The translations under genes were made by a program, and so were the position numbers. Shown here piece after piece: positions 1-11,126 of a stretch of DNA of 64,000 nt. Source of the stretch: Pisolithus tinctorius (Eukaryota; Basidiomycota; Agaricomycetes; Boletales; Pisolithaceae); assembly GCA_024663395.1 (NCBI GenBank), contig JANFAH010000010.1, forward strand, positions 930,001 through 994,000, given 5' to 3'. The notes below the pieces were generated by a model that was given only the letters and a program-made list of their open reading frames with translations, did not search any database and was not told the DNA's origin. Each line of letters opens with the position of its first letter. Positions within the stretch are counted from its first letter, which is position 1.

Positions 1-125
1 TACAAGTAGACCTACATGAGCTTGAAACATGAATTGCATCTAATATAATGGGATGCAAGCTAAATCAAAGACTGTAGAACATATAGAAACCCAGCACATA
101 AGTGACACCTGGTACTGCTATTAAT

Positions 126-2552
126 TCAAACCTTCATCTTCTTTGGTTTCAAGGACCTTGTAGCAGTAGCATGGCGACCATGGTGGGTAGGTTCCAGACC
201 TGGTTCAGTAGCATGAATATTAGTTGTAAGACCTTCGGGAACCACCTCAGGAATGGCTGGAATCACCTTTTGAGCAGCTGAGCTGTGCTGGCAACTCATG
301 ACTGGAATTGCTTGTCAGGATTGAGATGTTTCAGCCTCAGCTGGGCCAGACATGTTCATCTGACCAACAGCAATGGTCACCACTGACATCTCAACACTGC
401 TGTTTGAAATTGGCTGCCCAATTGAGATAGAAGGGGACAATTGACAAGAAGCACCAGAAATAGTTTGAGCACTGAGATCAGCTTGTGCAGCAGTGACACT
501 AGCTGGACAAGAGTGAGGGGGATTGAAATGAGTGACTGAGCTGGCAACAGGTGATGGAGCACAAGAGACCAATGACAGATCAGAGTCATGTAGATCTGAA
601 TCATGGCCACCAGGGGCATTGGGGTCATGCAGTGTGGAAATGGGTGGGGTGTGACTCTCAGTGGGGTCAATGTTGTTGAGTTCATCTAAAAATTCACCTT
701 CCCAAGTATGCAGCTGCTCCATGTTAGCAAATACCTCAGATTCAACATTTGCCAATTGAGACCCCTTCCTGAAGACTTCCTGGTTGAAGAAATTCATCAT
801 GCTGACAGCCCAAGGAGATGCTTTGAAAAGCTTCTTGAGGTAGAAATTGTATTCTGATCAGTTGTTGACCTGCATTTCTGCACTGGTAGCACTTAATTCA
901 GGATCATGTGACAATAGGAATCGAACCTTGGTATGATATTGATGTCAGTGTGTACTAGCAGTGACCACAGACACCCTCACCAAGATGCAGGCACCAGCAA
1001 TCAGGCCCTCAGTAACACTCAGCATGCCCATCTTCTGACCCCTGGCTGGGGGCCATCCACATTTGTTTTCTGTGAGGATTGATTTTCCAAACATCAGGAC
1101 ACAGATAACCTATGGGCTGAAATCAATTTTCAACTAAGAGTGGCATTGAACTGTGCATGCTTACCTTAACTAGGATGGGACTCTTCAAGAAGCCTCCAGT
1201 AACCATCTGCTTAGGATCTGCAAAAAGAATGGGTGTAAAACAGGTGTATTCTCCAACTCCATCCTTCTTCAAGAGTGCCAGGCATGCCTTGTTGTCCTTC
1301 TTACAAGTGGGCTTTCCAGTAAAGAGATCTGGTGAAATGTTATATGGAGCAAATAACACACCAGCACAGTCCTTGATGACTTTGAGGACATTGGATCTCT
1401 CCTGACTGTGTGCTTGTATGAACTTGAAACAAATTAATATGTTAGTGGTCACCAAGGTTGGGATTACACATACCATGGAGCCAAATTGCTTGTAGGTTAC
1501 CATTGACTCATGTAAATCCACAGGAATCATCTTGTAAAGCTCAGTCAGAGCATCCTTGAGCTTCCCATCCTGTGATTTCCACCATGCTGGATCACATCGA
1601 TCAGTATTGGGATTTGGAGCTTCTGGGAAAAGGCTTTGAATGATGAAAAAATGATACAGTAGGAGGTATTTCTTTGCTTCTTGCTCAATATGAGTCATGA
1701 GGCTGTTTGACTTTCTAGATGCATTCCTGGACTGCTTGGAACACTGGCTATTGGCTTTGAAGAGAGCCTTCCTTGTCTGGTGCAGTTCCTTCATCAGGAA
1801 ATTAACACTTTACTATTTTTGACCTTTTTGTGACTTTTTTTGACTTTTTTGTGACTATTGTGACTATTTGTGACTTTTTGGGAAGGAACCTACTATCTGT
1901 ACTTTTTTCTGACCATAAACAGCATTTTGAAGAATGAAAAGAGAACAGAATCTATTGAGACAACTAAGTGATGATATATCTAAGCCAAGAAGACTAGAAA
2001 ACATCTGAAAATTCAGAGATATTGAGCCATTGGTGTGATGCACACTGTCTGAGAGAAAAATCACAATATCTCTTTGGAACCTCCATCAATTTGAATGTAT
2101 GTGGTATCTACTGAAAGCTATGAATTAGGTGGTTTGAACAAGACCAAAGTCAGTGAGAAAAGTGCAGCCATGCCTGCAGGACATGGGTAACAATGGTAGA
2201 TTCCTTCCCAAAATGTCACAATTGTCACAAAAAGTCAAAAATAGTAAAGTGTTATTTTCCTGATGTTGCAGCATTTGGTGTATGCTTGCTGCACAACACT
2301 GAGAGCCTAGCATCATGTCAGCACTAATGCCTGGTGACTCATCATGAACAAGAATGTATAAATACATACTGCTTGCAGCTCAGCAACATCAGCTTGAGGT
2401 CCAGGAACATGAGTAAGTCGCCTGTGGTGTTTGGCATCACTGTCCAGGTCTTCCAAGTTGGTATTGTCTGTCCCTTTGTCAAGGTTGAAGTCTTCAGGAC
2501 CTCCATCCTTGGCATCAGAGTTGAAGGCATCATAAGCAGCATTGGGTGCCAT
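126..2552 (-). pseudogene. DUF6698-like fungal protein, copy 1 (broken)
   Basis: A basidiomycete protein family of unknown function, which I match to DUF6698 from memory of its conserved pattern. The likely start is the ATG at 2552 (MAPNAAYDAF), giving an acidic N-terminus. A middle region contains KYLLLYHFF, YKQFGSMV, LLKKDGVGEY and FLKSPILVKV, and the C-terminal block contains GLIAGACIL, VRFLLSHDPELS and MNFFNQEVF, followed by a Ser/Pro-rich tail ending at 126. Exons read 2552-2370, 2306-1165 (split by an insertion at 1792-2265), 1109-981 and 926-126, with GT-AG introns 2307-2369, 1110-1164 and 927-980. Two in-frame TGA codons (858-860 and 315-317) sit where CGA would fit. A paralogue lies at 40367-51665 with introns in the same places. 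The family call is moderately sure; the gene looks inactive. Confidence 0.68.
1792..2265. mobile_element. Small TIR element (MITE-like) inside the DUF6698-like gene
   Basis: The ends are inverted repeats: CATCAGGAAATTAACAC at the left and its near-complement GTGTTATTTTCCTGATG at the right. The similarity continues inward through a (TTTTTGTGAC)-type tract to GGGAAGGAA, about 60-90 bp per arm. It separates codons that are contiguous in the paralogue (a Tyr-Thr-Lys-Cys-Cys stretch before it, Lys-Glu-Leu-His after it). I see no coding sequence, and the target duplication is unclear (perhaps only AA). Confidence 0.6.
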
Positions 2553-3286
2553 ATCAGTGAAGGAAATGAATGTCAAGGATCAGAGGAAATGGTAAGGCCA
2601 CACATGGATGGTTGTGAACCTTTGCAAGCCTCCCTTTATTCTCCTTATTAAGGGCCACAGATGTCACAAATCCTGATGGCGGTTGACACCTGCCAGTTGG
2701 GTGCTCTTAGATGAATATGGAAATTTTGAATTGTACAAAAAAAAGCAATACATACATAGCAGTAGCCTCAGGGAATCGACATGGTGGACTGTCAGTGGGT
2801 TGGATATCAGCAGTTGGACATAACCAGCTATTGAGCTGGTCTGAGGACATAATAAAGCATGATTTGACAATGCCATCAGCAGTAGGCAACTATGGTATGA
2901 AAGTTGCTCACCTTAGTCCCTTTTGATATGTAATTGACCATGCATTCCAGGGATTGATGTTGATGCAGTATGAATTGCGAGTGAATAATATGCGACAATG
3001 CAAGGTCATGGCATTATCATGTGAATTGGCTCAACATTAACTTGAATCTGAAACCAACCTTTTGGGAGCTTTTTTCTTGCTTTCTTTCTGGTTATAATAT
3101 TACAGCTGTTTTATTCTGTTTGTGTAATGTTACAGATTCTAGTGTAGGCAACAATGCCAGTGATGAACCCAGCCACAGAATACACAAGAAAAACTAGCAG
3201 AAGAGAGAGCAGAATTTTGCTTTGGTGCTGTAAGTGGTTTGAGATGAGCTAGGGATAGGAGCAATAATGGGGAACTGCAAACTCAC
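2553..3286. other. Intergenic stretch, no gene recognised
   Basis: No open frame here looks like a known family and no repeat ends were found. The short frames on both strands have no supporting intron or domain pattern. Confidence 0.4.
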
Positions 3287-4377
3287 TGGGAGAAATATGA
3301 ACCCTTCATGGGCAGCAGCAGCTGCATGATGAACAGCTGCAGAACCCTGCAGCAACTCTGCTTTATACTGGAAAATAGACAGGCAAGATGTAACTGTGCT
3401 CAGAATGGAACATGAAATGGCAACCAGACCTCCAATGTGTGCAATACCATCCAGTCCTGGGAATGAGATAAGCATGACAGAGGTGCTGAGGATAATTGCA
3501 GACTGCACAAGCAGAAAGCAGGGAAGGAAAAGAAGTTAGGAATGAGTACAACTATCATCATAACAATTAACCCTCACCACAAGACAGATACAAGCACTGA
3601 TGACAAACAGTGGCACACTACTCTGCATGCTTGCATTCCCCTCCACATCAAAATGACCACTATATCTTGCTCAATCCACAAACAAGAATGGGATGCCAAG
3701 GCACAGTATACTGATCAATATCTCAACCACCATGCATAGCATCAGGGTCTGCCTTGATGTGTGTGTGGTGATGATGTCTCATGGGAGTGGTTTGTGTGGC
3801 CTGAAATTGACCTGATGCCAATGAGCTGATGAAGAACATTAGCCTGTAAGAACATAACACTGGCAAGGGGTATGGTGCAAAAACTCACTGGCATGTAGAA
3901 GAACACAAGTGACCATGCATGTGTATGAAAGAGTGGATTGCTGACTTGGATCTGTTGAAAAAAAAAAATCAGACAAGTAGAACTGAATAGAAATGTCCCA
4001 GCCTCACCATTGAGTAGTCTCAATGGTTCCTGACACTCCTCCTGACTAAAAGGTGGCTGAATTGGTTGGGGATGGGCAAGCAGCCAATCTGTGTAGGACC
4101 AATGTAGTACATCCACAGCCTCCTGCCAGGACCCTTGGGAGAGAATCACATGAGTGGTGTCACACACCAAAAGTGTTGTGGACATGGTTACAGCTGACTC
4201 TGCCTAACTTGTCAATGAGTTGTGCACAATGCCCATGCCATGCAGATGAAGACTAAAGGCCTCATGCATAGAAAGACTGCTGGATGTGAGCAGTCATCCT
4301 TTGCACAAGAACAAGTTGTCAGTGCTAAAGAGAAAAGAGGAAGCAGGTTAAGCATGCACTAAAGGTTTTTAGTGCCC

Positions 4378-5040
4378 ATGTACAGCATTCCAGTTTTTGT
4401 CATATCCCCACCATTTCCAAAGATATTGACTCTGTTCTCACACTCACTTAAAGTGCTCAGCCACACAATTCTGCCTTCCAAATTTGGAGAGGATCCTCAC
4501 ACCCTACACATTTCTACAGCACTCCATCCATCAGATACTCATTTCACTAAGTCCATCAATCATGGCCACCTCTTTGTCAATCATCTTGCTTGTCTCATTT
4601 GCCAGAGACAGTGGCTATGTATATCTGCCAGGTGTTCCCACCAGCTTCCATCCTGAAGCCCCCTGGTTCATCCCATCATTGTCAGCCCTGTCTCATCCCA
4701 TGCAGCTTGGTCAGCATGTTCTCCTTGTCAGTATGACTTCCAGAAGGATGTTCTTTGGCTGCCTCAGGTCTGTCACTTGGTTAGAAAGGTCTTCTGTGGT
4801 CATTTTGGTCTCCCCAGTTGATGAAGCATATGGATTGTTCCTCCCTGCTCCCTGCACCATCTTTATTCCAGTCTTGTCCATCATTCTTCCTGCATTGTGA
4901 CAGCTGCAGCATAGTCTACTGTTCTCCAGCCTCCCTGACTGCATTCACAACAAGCATGACATGCATCTTGCCTTCTTACTGCAAGATCCAGCAGAAGATG
5001 TCCCCCCTTCTCCTCCTCCTCCATCAGAGCCCTGTCCATG
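4378..5040 (+). pseudogene. LTR-A internal ORF, copy 1
   Basis: The same frame is recognisable in all four long LTR-A copies, upstream of the TATA box. It starts at an ATG (MYSIPVF), changes frame by one base just before ATGGCC at about 4560, and continues through GYVYLPGVPTSFHPE, LLVSMTSRRMFFG and FLPAPCTIFIP. An in-frame TGA at 4898-4900 lies where copy 3 has CAA. Both can come from CGA, so the ancestral codon was probably open. The frame ends at 5040. I recognise no domain. Confidence 0.45.
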
Positions 5041-5478
5041 AAGTTTTTGTTAACTTCGCTGAGAGGATGGAAGGGTGGGAGACACAATCATGTATGCTCC
5101 CATTGCCCCACAGACCCCAAATGCCCTAGCCCCCTTTGACACCTGATTCATGCCCTTCAGTTCTGGAATTAATACTTTCCTATCTGGAAGCACCATCCAT
5201 CTGTCATGCCATCTTTGGATCTAGAGATGTCTCCACCAAGATCTGACTTGCATTGCCACCCCCTAATGTGATATCAGTGCACTTACTCAGTTTCTGACTC
5301 CATTTGACTCATTTTGTGATATTTTGACTGTCCTTGACTCATTCATTGCCAATACTTACCAATCTTCTTTGCTTGCTTACTTTTCATTTCTTGCTTACTA
5401 ATCATGATTACTCAGTCCTTACTCATTACTTACCAAGCATTTGTGCCTTGTTTGTCACAAGCTGTGCTCCCCCCACAG

Positions 5479-5486
5479 TATATAAA
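5479..5486 (+). promoter_or_regulatory. TATA box of LTR-A copy 1
   Basis: TATATAAA, followed about 15-20 bp later by the conserved ACTTAGCTAC. The motif and spacing recur in the other three long copies, which marks the promoter end of U3. Confidence 0.6.
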
Positions 5487-5766
5487 CCCCAATGTACTTA
5501 GCTACCCCCAAGCAATCCACAAGCAATCAGAAGCAATTCAGCAGTCAGTCAGTTCTTCTCAGCATAACTTGTTGTTGACAGTTGAGGCTCCATGAAGGGG
5601 TCTATCTGTCATCATTTGTATACTTGGTAGTTGAGGCTCATTCAGAAGAGTCTATCTGCCATCCTTCAACATCTGCAGTCCACCCCATGCTTAGTCAGCA
5701 GTCTTTGCTTAGTCATCCCACTACTCCTGCATAACTCAATGTTGACTTGTGCTAGCAGTCCTTTCG

Positions 5767-5791
5767 GCTGAACACCCCTGCTCTGTTCAGC
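5767..5791 (+). promoter_or_regulatory. Leader hairpin of LTR-A copy 1
   Basis: GCTGAACA pairs with TGTTCAGC around a 9-base loop, downstream of the TATA box, in what would be the transcribed leader. Copies 2 and 5 have GCTGAATA/TATTCAGC at the same place, a compensating change. A second CTCCTG...CAGGAG stem follows at about 5822-5854. Confidence 0.5.
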
Positions 5792-6040
5792 ATCCCCTTC
5801 TCAATCAGCATTCATTCATCCTCTCCTGCATAACTCATCGATGACTTGCACCAGGAGCACCTCCCCTTGAAGTCTCCCCCACTTTAGGTTTCTCTGCCCT
5901 CCAGGTTCCACAGAGGTAAACCACCACTTGCTCATATTTGTCTTTGGTGTTGGTTTTGGTTGGTTTATACCAGCTTTCCACACTTTCACTCACAGCAGGA
6001 TGGGTTTCAACATAAGACCAGTACCTGTACTCATTGTCTA

Positions 6041-7533
6041 GGCTGGCCAATGCACCAGATCAGCATGCAAAACTAGAGGAGAACAAGTACAACTCACAAT
6101 CATCCTATGCTCAACTTCCCAATACTCATCTGACTCAAATGCATTCCATTGTGACCTTGACTGGCCAGCAACACATCTGTTGTATCTGCAGGTGTGAAGC
6201 ATTGCCAATGCTCATTCTGTTTCCTGACACCTTACTGTATGCCTCTAAACTCATGTCAGTAGCATATCCACCTCAAGTATCTTCAGCGCTCTTGCATCCT
6301 CACAGTCTCCATTTGTCCAGTATCTGTTTAAATTAGTAGCTTCTGTTCTCATGTCATATGAAATTCACCTTGTGCCTCATTCACAAAGTCCCCTCACTGA
6401 TGGTCGACTGTTGGTCTCTTGTGAGGTGTGACTTTTGATTCCCCCTCCATGCTTGGCAACTTCAACTCAAAATCTCCTCTTCCACACTCAGCAACTTCAA
6501 ATCTGCCCCTTCCCTGCCCCACCCATGTCCCCTGATGCATTCAAAATTCCCAATGGCACTTCAACACCCATTGATGTGCCTGAGACCACTGAGGCAGTGA
6601 CAGACATGTTCAGTGATTTGTACAGCTTGGTGGTATATCTGCTGTTCCACTTGTGTACTAGTCCATCAATATTGACTTGCCACTAGAATTTTTCTCCCAA
6701 CAGTTCACCCCCTGAATGGGCTGCTCCTGCTGCTGTTGCTATGCCCTCCACCATAGACCCTGCTTTACTCTCCCTTGACACTTATCCCCCTCCTGATGTC
6801 CCAGCTGACAATGTTCCTGTCACTGAGATGATTAGGCATGATGTGGATGTTGACTTCCATTCAATTCTGACTTTCCATAACACCCTACAAGCCATCATCT
6901 ACATGCTGGACTGTTTCCTTGCTGAACAAGTTGTGTCTGAGAAGGTCCTTGGAAAACAGAAGAGGGAGGACTAGGGAAGGGAAGAGGAGCTGAATCATGG
7001 TTTCTTCACTTTTGAGGCTTCAACAGCCTTGTAGACCTATATACATCCCTTTGCCCTGTAGTTTCAACACTTTGTTGGTCAGAATGTATCTCTGTTATCA
7101 TACATAAAAAAAACAAGACCATTGTCCACTCTGGCAGCCTGCTGTCCAGCATCTGGTAGATTGAGTTTCATGTGGTGGGCATAATGAGTAGTGAAACAGA
7201 CCTCACCATATTCCCCCAATGACCCTGTGTCAGTGCACCTACTACTTACTGCTTTGCTCTACAGTAGGGGGGAAAAGAGTTGGGCATGCATCTGATGTGA
7301 TCCATTCCAGAGTGGTTGCCAACAGTATTGATCATGACTTACTATTTCTCAATGCCAGCTTCAATCTGTTGCCCAAGTACCTTTGATCTACTACTGAGCA
7401 TGTTGCATGTCTTTGGTTTCCTTGCTAGGATGGTTGATGGCTTGCAAAGGACAAGACAGTGATGGCTCAGAACAGACATCTGCAATGTGCTCAAAATTCT
7501 CTGGTTGGAAGGCAACTAGAGACAGTAAGTAAC
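6041..7533. other. Region between the membrane gene and Plavaka 1; weak coding signal only
   Basis: Plus-strand frames at 6435-6686 and 6741-6974 could be two exons of one small gene (Pro-rich, then NTLQAIIYMLDCFLAEQ and a basic end), joined across about 6630-6710. No domain is recognisable and the start is unclear. The remainder (6975-7533) shows no convincing frame. Confidence 0.25.
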
Positions 7534-7994
7534 CTACATCACCTGTGTCCATAGGAACATATCACTATCAAGCTGCTCAACAACAAAAAATTTGTCATCA
7601 TGTTCAGTGTCAGGTGCTAGAACAGCCCCTCAGATGATTGAGCACAACAGTATGAAGATGGATGCAGCCCACAGAACTGTCTTGACACATTTGAGTCTGA
7701 GATCACAATCAATAGTGCAGGCTGGTCCGATCCTTGTTGTGAAGGGTTGTGCCAAGATAAATTCCATGTTTCCTATGTCTGGAATGACACAGGAAAACAT
7801 GCAGATGAGATGAATGAAGGTGGTTTCTGTCTCAGTGTATTAGTGGTGCTCAAGGTGGCGCTGGAAGCGCTCTGGAATTGTTCTGGAATGGCATCTGCAA
7901 CTGGCATTGGCCTTGCGGAGTTTGAAAAGTTATGTCTCCTCTATGACCATGCATTCAGTGCTCTGCCCGCCTGCAAGCAATCTCAGGTCAGCCC

Positions 7995-9556
7995 ATGGCA
8001 TCTTCAAGTGAACAAGCCCATCAAGGAGGGTCTGACAGACCCACTGGGAATTCAGGCTCTGGTCATGGATCGAGTGGTAGATCTACTCGTGGTGGAACCA
8101 AGGGCAAGAACCTGGCTTCACCCAGCCAGTGGGCTGTCACCACTACTGGTGATGCATCTACTACAGAAGGTCTTCAGCCAAAGAACATCAGCTGGGATGT
8201 TCCTCGTACTGATATACTCATCAACTGGTTGCTCACCCATCCCACAAACCAGAGAATCCTTTTTAGTGATAAGATCACAACTGTCTCACCACCTTCACCT
8301 GACAAGGGGCCAGTGGGCCATAACAAGAAAGAAGTTCAAGCAATTATTGCTGAAGTCATATTCAAGAATGATCCCTACTACAAGGACATGTACATGGCAG
8401 GCCCTGCTAAGTTCCAAGTTAGTGTAGGCAACCACATCACTATGTCAGTCTCCTCTTCCTATTTTATCTGTGATTTTTTAATGATCATTTAGGCTGAAGG
8501 GATCATATCGCAAGTGCCATGCATGCTTTAAACAATCAGGGGAAGGCATTATGCCTGGTCATGCAAGCTATGCAAATCTCCATCATAAGTTATCAATCAA
8601 TCTAGTGGGATTACAGTCGCTGATGTGTATGATTACAGAAGCTGTTCTCAACACTTTACCCTGGTACGATGATCTGCATTCCATCTGGCAGGGCAACCCC
8701 TCCTTCGACTCTGACCCGATTAATTCTGAGCTGGACAAAAATTGCACTGAAGATTTTTTAGCCATTGTCCAAAATAAATCATCTGGTATGCAGAAGACTT
8801 CAGACTTGGGAGTGGGGTCACCTGCCACTCCAGCGGATGAAGGTACCCCTTCGAATACTGGGACCGAGGAAATGCACAGCGATCAAGATCTGGAGGATGG
8901 TGAAGTTGACAAGAGGATGTTTCATGTTGGTGATCTAGTCGTGAACAAGGGGGATGAGTTTGCTGATAGTATCTTTGATCTGGAAGGCATGGACCACAGC
9001 TTTGGAGATGGAGAGGATGTTAACATGGACTCGGTGTCAGTTCATGGTGATCAGGTGCATTTCTATTGGGACATCACTAATGGATCATTGTTAATGAATC
9101 AGCAGTCATATCCTCAGCTGTTGACTCCTGAGGTGCAGTCTCAATTTTCCCTCCCTCACAAGTCTCACACACCTTTCTCAGATAATCACTCTGCATTCCA
9201 CCAATCGCCATACCTTTGTCCCCCCACTTCCACTGGAAGTGTCATTTCCTCTGGCTGAGTCGATACTAGCATCCTTGTCTTCTGGTAAGACTGTGCAGTA
9301 CCTGGCGAAGATGCAGTATATGCTGAAGGATCAGGAGCTTGAGTTGAGGAAGGAGCAGCTCAGGATGCAGTGGAAAGACATGGAGGATAAGCATCAAAGG
9401 GAGCAGGAGCTCTGGAAGCTTGATATTGAGCTGAAGAATGCCAAAGAAAACACCTTCATGAGGGAGGCTGAAACCCTTTGACTCAAGATTCAACTTGCAG
9501 AGCTCATGAAGAGTGGCACCAGCTCTGGCTCAACATCTTATGACCCCACTGCTTAG
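7995..9556 (+). pseudogene. Harbinger companion (Myb/SANT-like) protein
   Basis: Harbinger transposons need a second protein that binds DNA together with the transposase; this gene fits that role by position and pattern. Exon 1 is 7995-8443: a Gly/Ser-rich start, then WDVPRTDILINWLLTHPTNQ, FSDKITTV and VGNHIT. The intron 8444-8492 (GTCAGT...TTTAG, 49 bp) joins to LKGSYRKCHACFKQSG. An acidic middle follows. The C-terminal part is in another frame (about 9213-9556): FPLAESILASLSSGKTVQYL, then a strongly charged coiled coil rich in Glu, Gln and Lys. A one-base frameshift near 9200-9225 and a TGA at 9479-9481 (CGA expected) break the frame, so the copy is probably inactive. If the shift were a short unseen intron, only the TGA would remain. 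Confidence 0.65.
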
Positions 9557-9941
9557 GCCAGCCACCCTTCACAATCATGTCTGTTTCTTTTTTTAATCCA
9601 TTGTCGCATCTTGGCTTGGCTTGTTGTCTTTGTTGTACTTGTGTCTCAGTCCCAGTGTGTTGCATGATCATTAAGTACATGCTCGCCCCATACTGTATTA
9701 CTTCTCCATCTCCCCTGTACTCACCCCAACACTGTATCAAGGTGCAATGTAGGGTACATTTCCTTTGCAGAATGCGTGTGGTATTGTAAGTGACTTCTCC
9801 AAGGTCAGTCGTAAAGTGCCCAGATCCTGTGAAGACCCCTTACACACCCTCATCGTCAATGGGTTGGACTTAGCTGACTCCTACAGCATTGCTAACTATG
9901 CTCCCTCAACTTTATATGGCGACCATTTTGGTCCGTTTACA

Positions 9942-11126
9942 CTAGGTACATTCGTGCCCCAGATATTGGAACAGCTCATCTAACAGCCTCATTTGAAATT
10001 GCTGACCTGGTGTTCCCACAGCCTCTCCTACCATGACCATGTCACTGTCCTGTTGGCCCAACCCCTCCTCCATTGCCCACTGACTCGAGGGCTCAATGAT
10101 GCCAACCATCTCCTCCTCAAAACGGATCACCATGTTATGCAAGATGATGCAACACATTACCCAGTAAACTGTGACCTTAACATCCCTCTCGTTCCAGATT
10201 TTCAAGCACAGCTTGCAGAGACTCTGAAATCAACCCTTCAAGGCAGCAAATGCATGCTCAATGCAGACGTGGACCTTTCAACGCGATTAGCATGCATACC
10301 AGTACGAGGTAAGTATCACCTTAGAAAGATATTTGTTATATAAATTCTGATTGTGAGATAGCTGCCTGCCCTTGGGTTTTTTAAAATGAACAGCACACCA
10401 TTCCTCTGTGGGATATGCACTATCCGCCCAGGTCCAGTGATCTTCGGGGATAAGGTCTCCTGGTCGTGATGTGATGTGAGTACCTTGAAACACCCATGTG
10501 TCATGGATGCTTCCAGGGTGACCAAGCCCATAGTCAACCATGAGAAGGTTGTGTGGCATGATAACAAGCTATGAGTGGTAAGTATTCCATTTTGTGTGCA
10601 TTGGAATACACACCTGACAATTGAGCAAATACCTTGATTTTCTGTCATAGAAGCTCTCCCCAAATATTTGGGGCTTTTCAAAGAGTGGAATCGATGAGCT
10701 GTCTGCAGCGAAGACTCCATTTCTCCATGCCAGACATGTCCACGATTCAGTGAAGGTACGTGCTCTTTCCATATCCTCCAAGTCGTGAGGGGGAATATTG
10801 ACAAATGTGTCGTGCTCATCCAGTATTGCAACCATGACCCAATTGGTGAAATTGATCACCAATCCCACACTAACCCCAGCCCACTGGGCCACATCCTCTG
10901 GCGATGCTGCATTCCCATAATGCCCCACATGGAAAAGGAAAGTTGCGAGTTGAATGGCGACTGGCAACTGATGATTTTCAGAGCTACTATGAAATATTGG
11001 GTGGGTACTTATTTGATCAAGGATACAATCAAAAACTTCTGGCCATACATGAAGGCGTCTAAGGAACAGATGAAGGTGATGGTTGGCAAAATGGTCGAGC
11101 AGGCTGAGCTGTGATGACCGCATCAA
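9942..11126 (-). pseudogene. Harbinger transposase (DDE_Tnp_4 type)
   Basis: Catalyses excision and insertion of the element. Exons: 11126-10614, 10568-10320 and 10274-9942, with two 45-bp introns (10569-10613 GTGTGT...CATAG; 10275-10319 GTGATA...GAAAG). The N-terminal helical region has PVAIQLATFLFHVGHYGNA and SPEDVAQWAGVSVGLV, a helix-turn-helix-like stretch. The DDE core shows FAADSSSIP (first Asp), YDRKSRYLLNCQ, GHPGSIHDTWVF (Asp), EDHWTWADSAYP and IEHAFAALKG (Glu), then CCIILHNMVI. One TGA follows ALKG where CGA (Arg) is expected, and several Arg codons read Cys or His, all explainable by CpG decay. Otherwise the frame is intact, making this the best preserved transposase in the window. 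Confidence 0.85.

Larger units (their letters stand above)
4158..5994 (+). mobile_element. Solo LTR, family LTR-A, copy 1
   Basis: An 1837-bp repeat starting TGTCACACACC and ending TTTCACTCACA, sharing its full length with 17018-18870, 19513-21383 and 32863-34678. It has TG...CA ends, a TATA box at 5479 and no internal element domain, which suggests a solo LTR. The flanking 4-bp copies are GTGG (4154-4157) and GCAG (5995-5998). Both derive from GCGG by loss of the CpG in opposite directions, and GCGG restores the reading frame of the host gene. Confidence 0.8.
3287..6040 (-). pseudogene. Multi-pass membrane protein of unknown function, split by LTR-A
   Basis: Exons can be followed on the minus strand: about 6040-5999 (LDNEYRYWSYVETHP), continued after the LTR at 4157-4008 (HVILSQGSWQEAVDVL to RLLNG), 3951-3889, then 3843 downwards, and 3502-3287. 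The introns show GTGAG donors and CAG acceptors. The last exon has two hydrophobic spans (around IILSTSVMLISF and IGGLVAISCSILSTV), and the 3889-3951 exon with its neighbour is also hydrophobic, so this is probably an integral membrane protein. Many Agaricomycete genomes carry such proteins without assigned function. Removing the LTR and one copy of its 4-bp target duplication rejoins the frame as Thr-His-Pro-Ala-His-Val. The first exons upstream of 6040 were not found. Confidence 0.5.
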
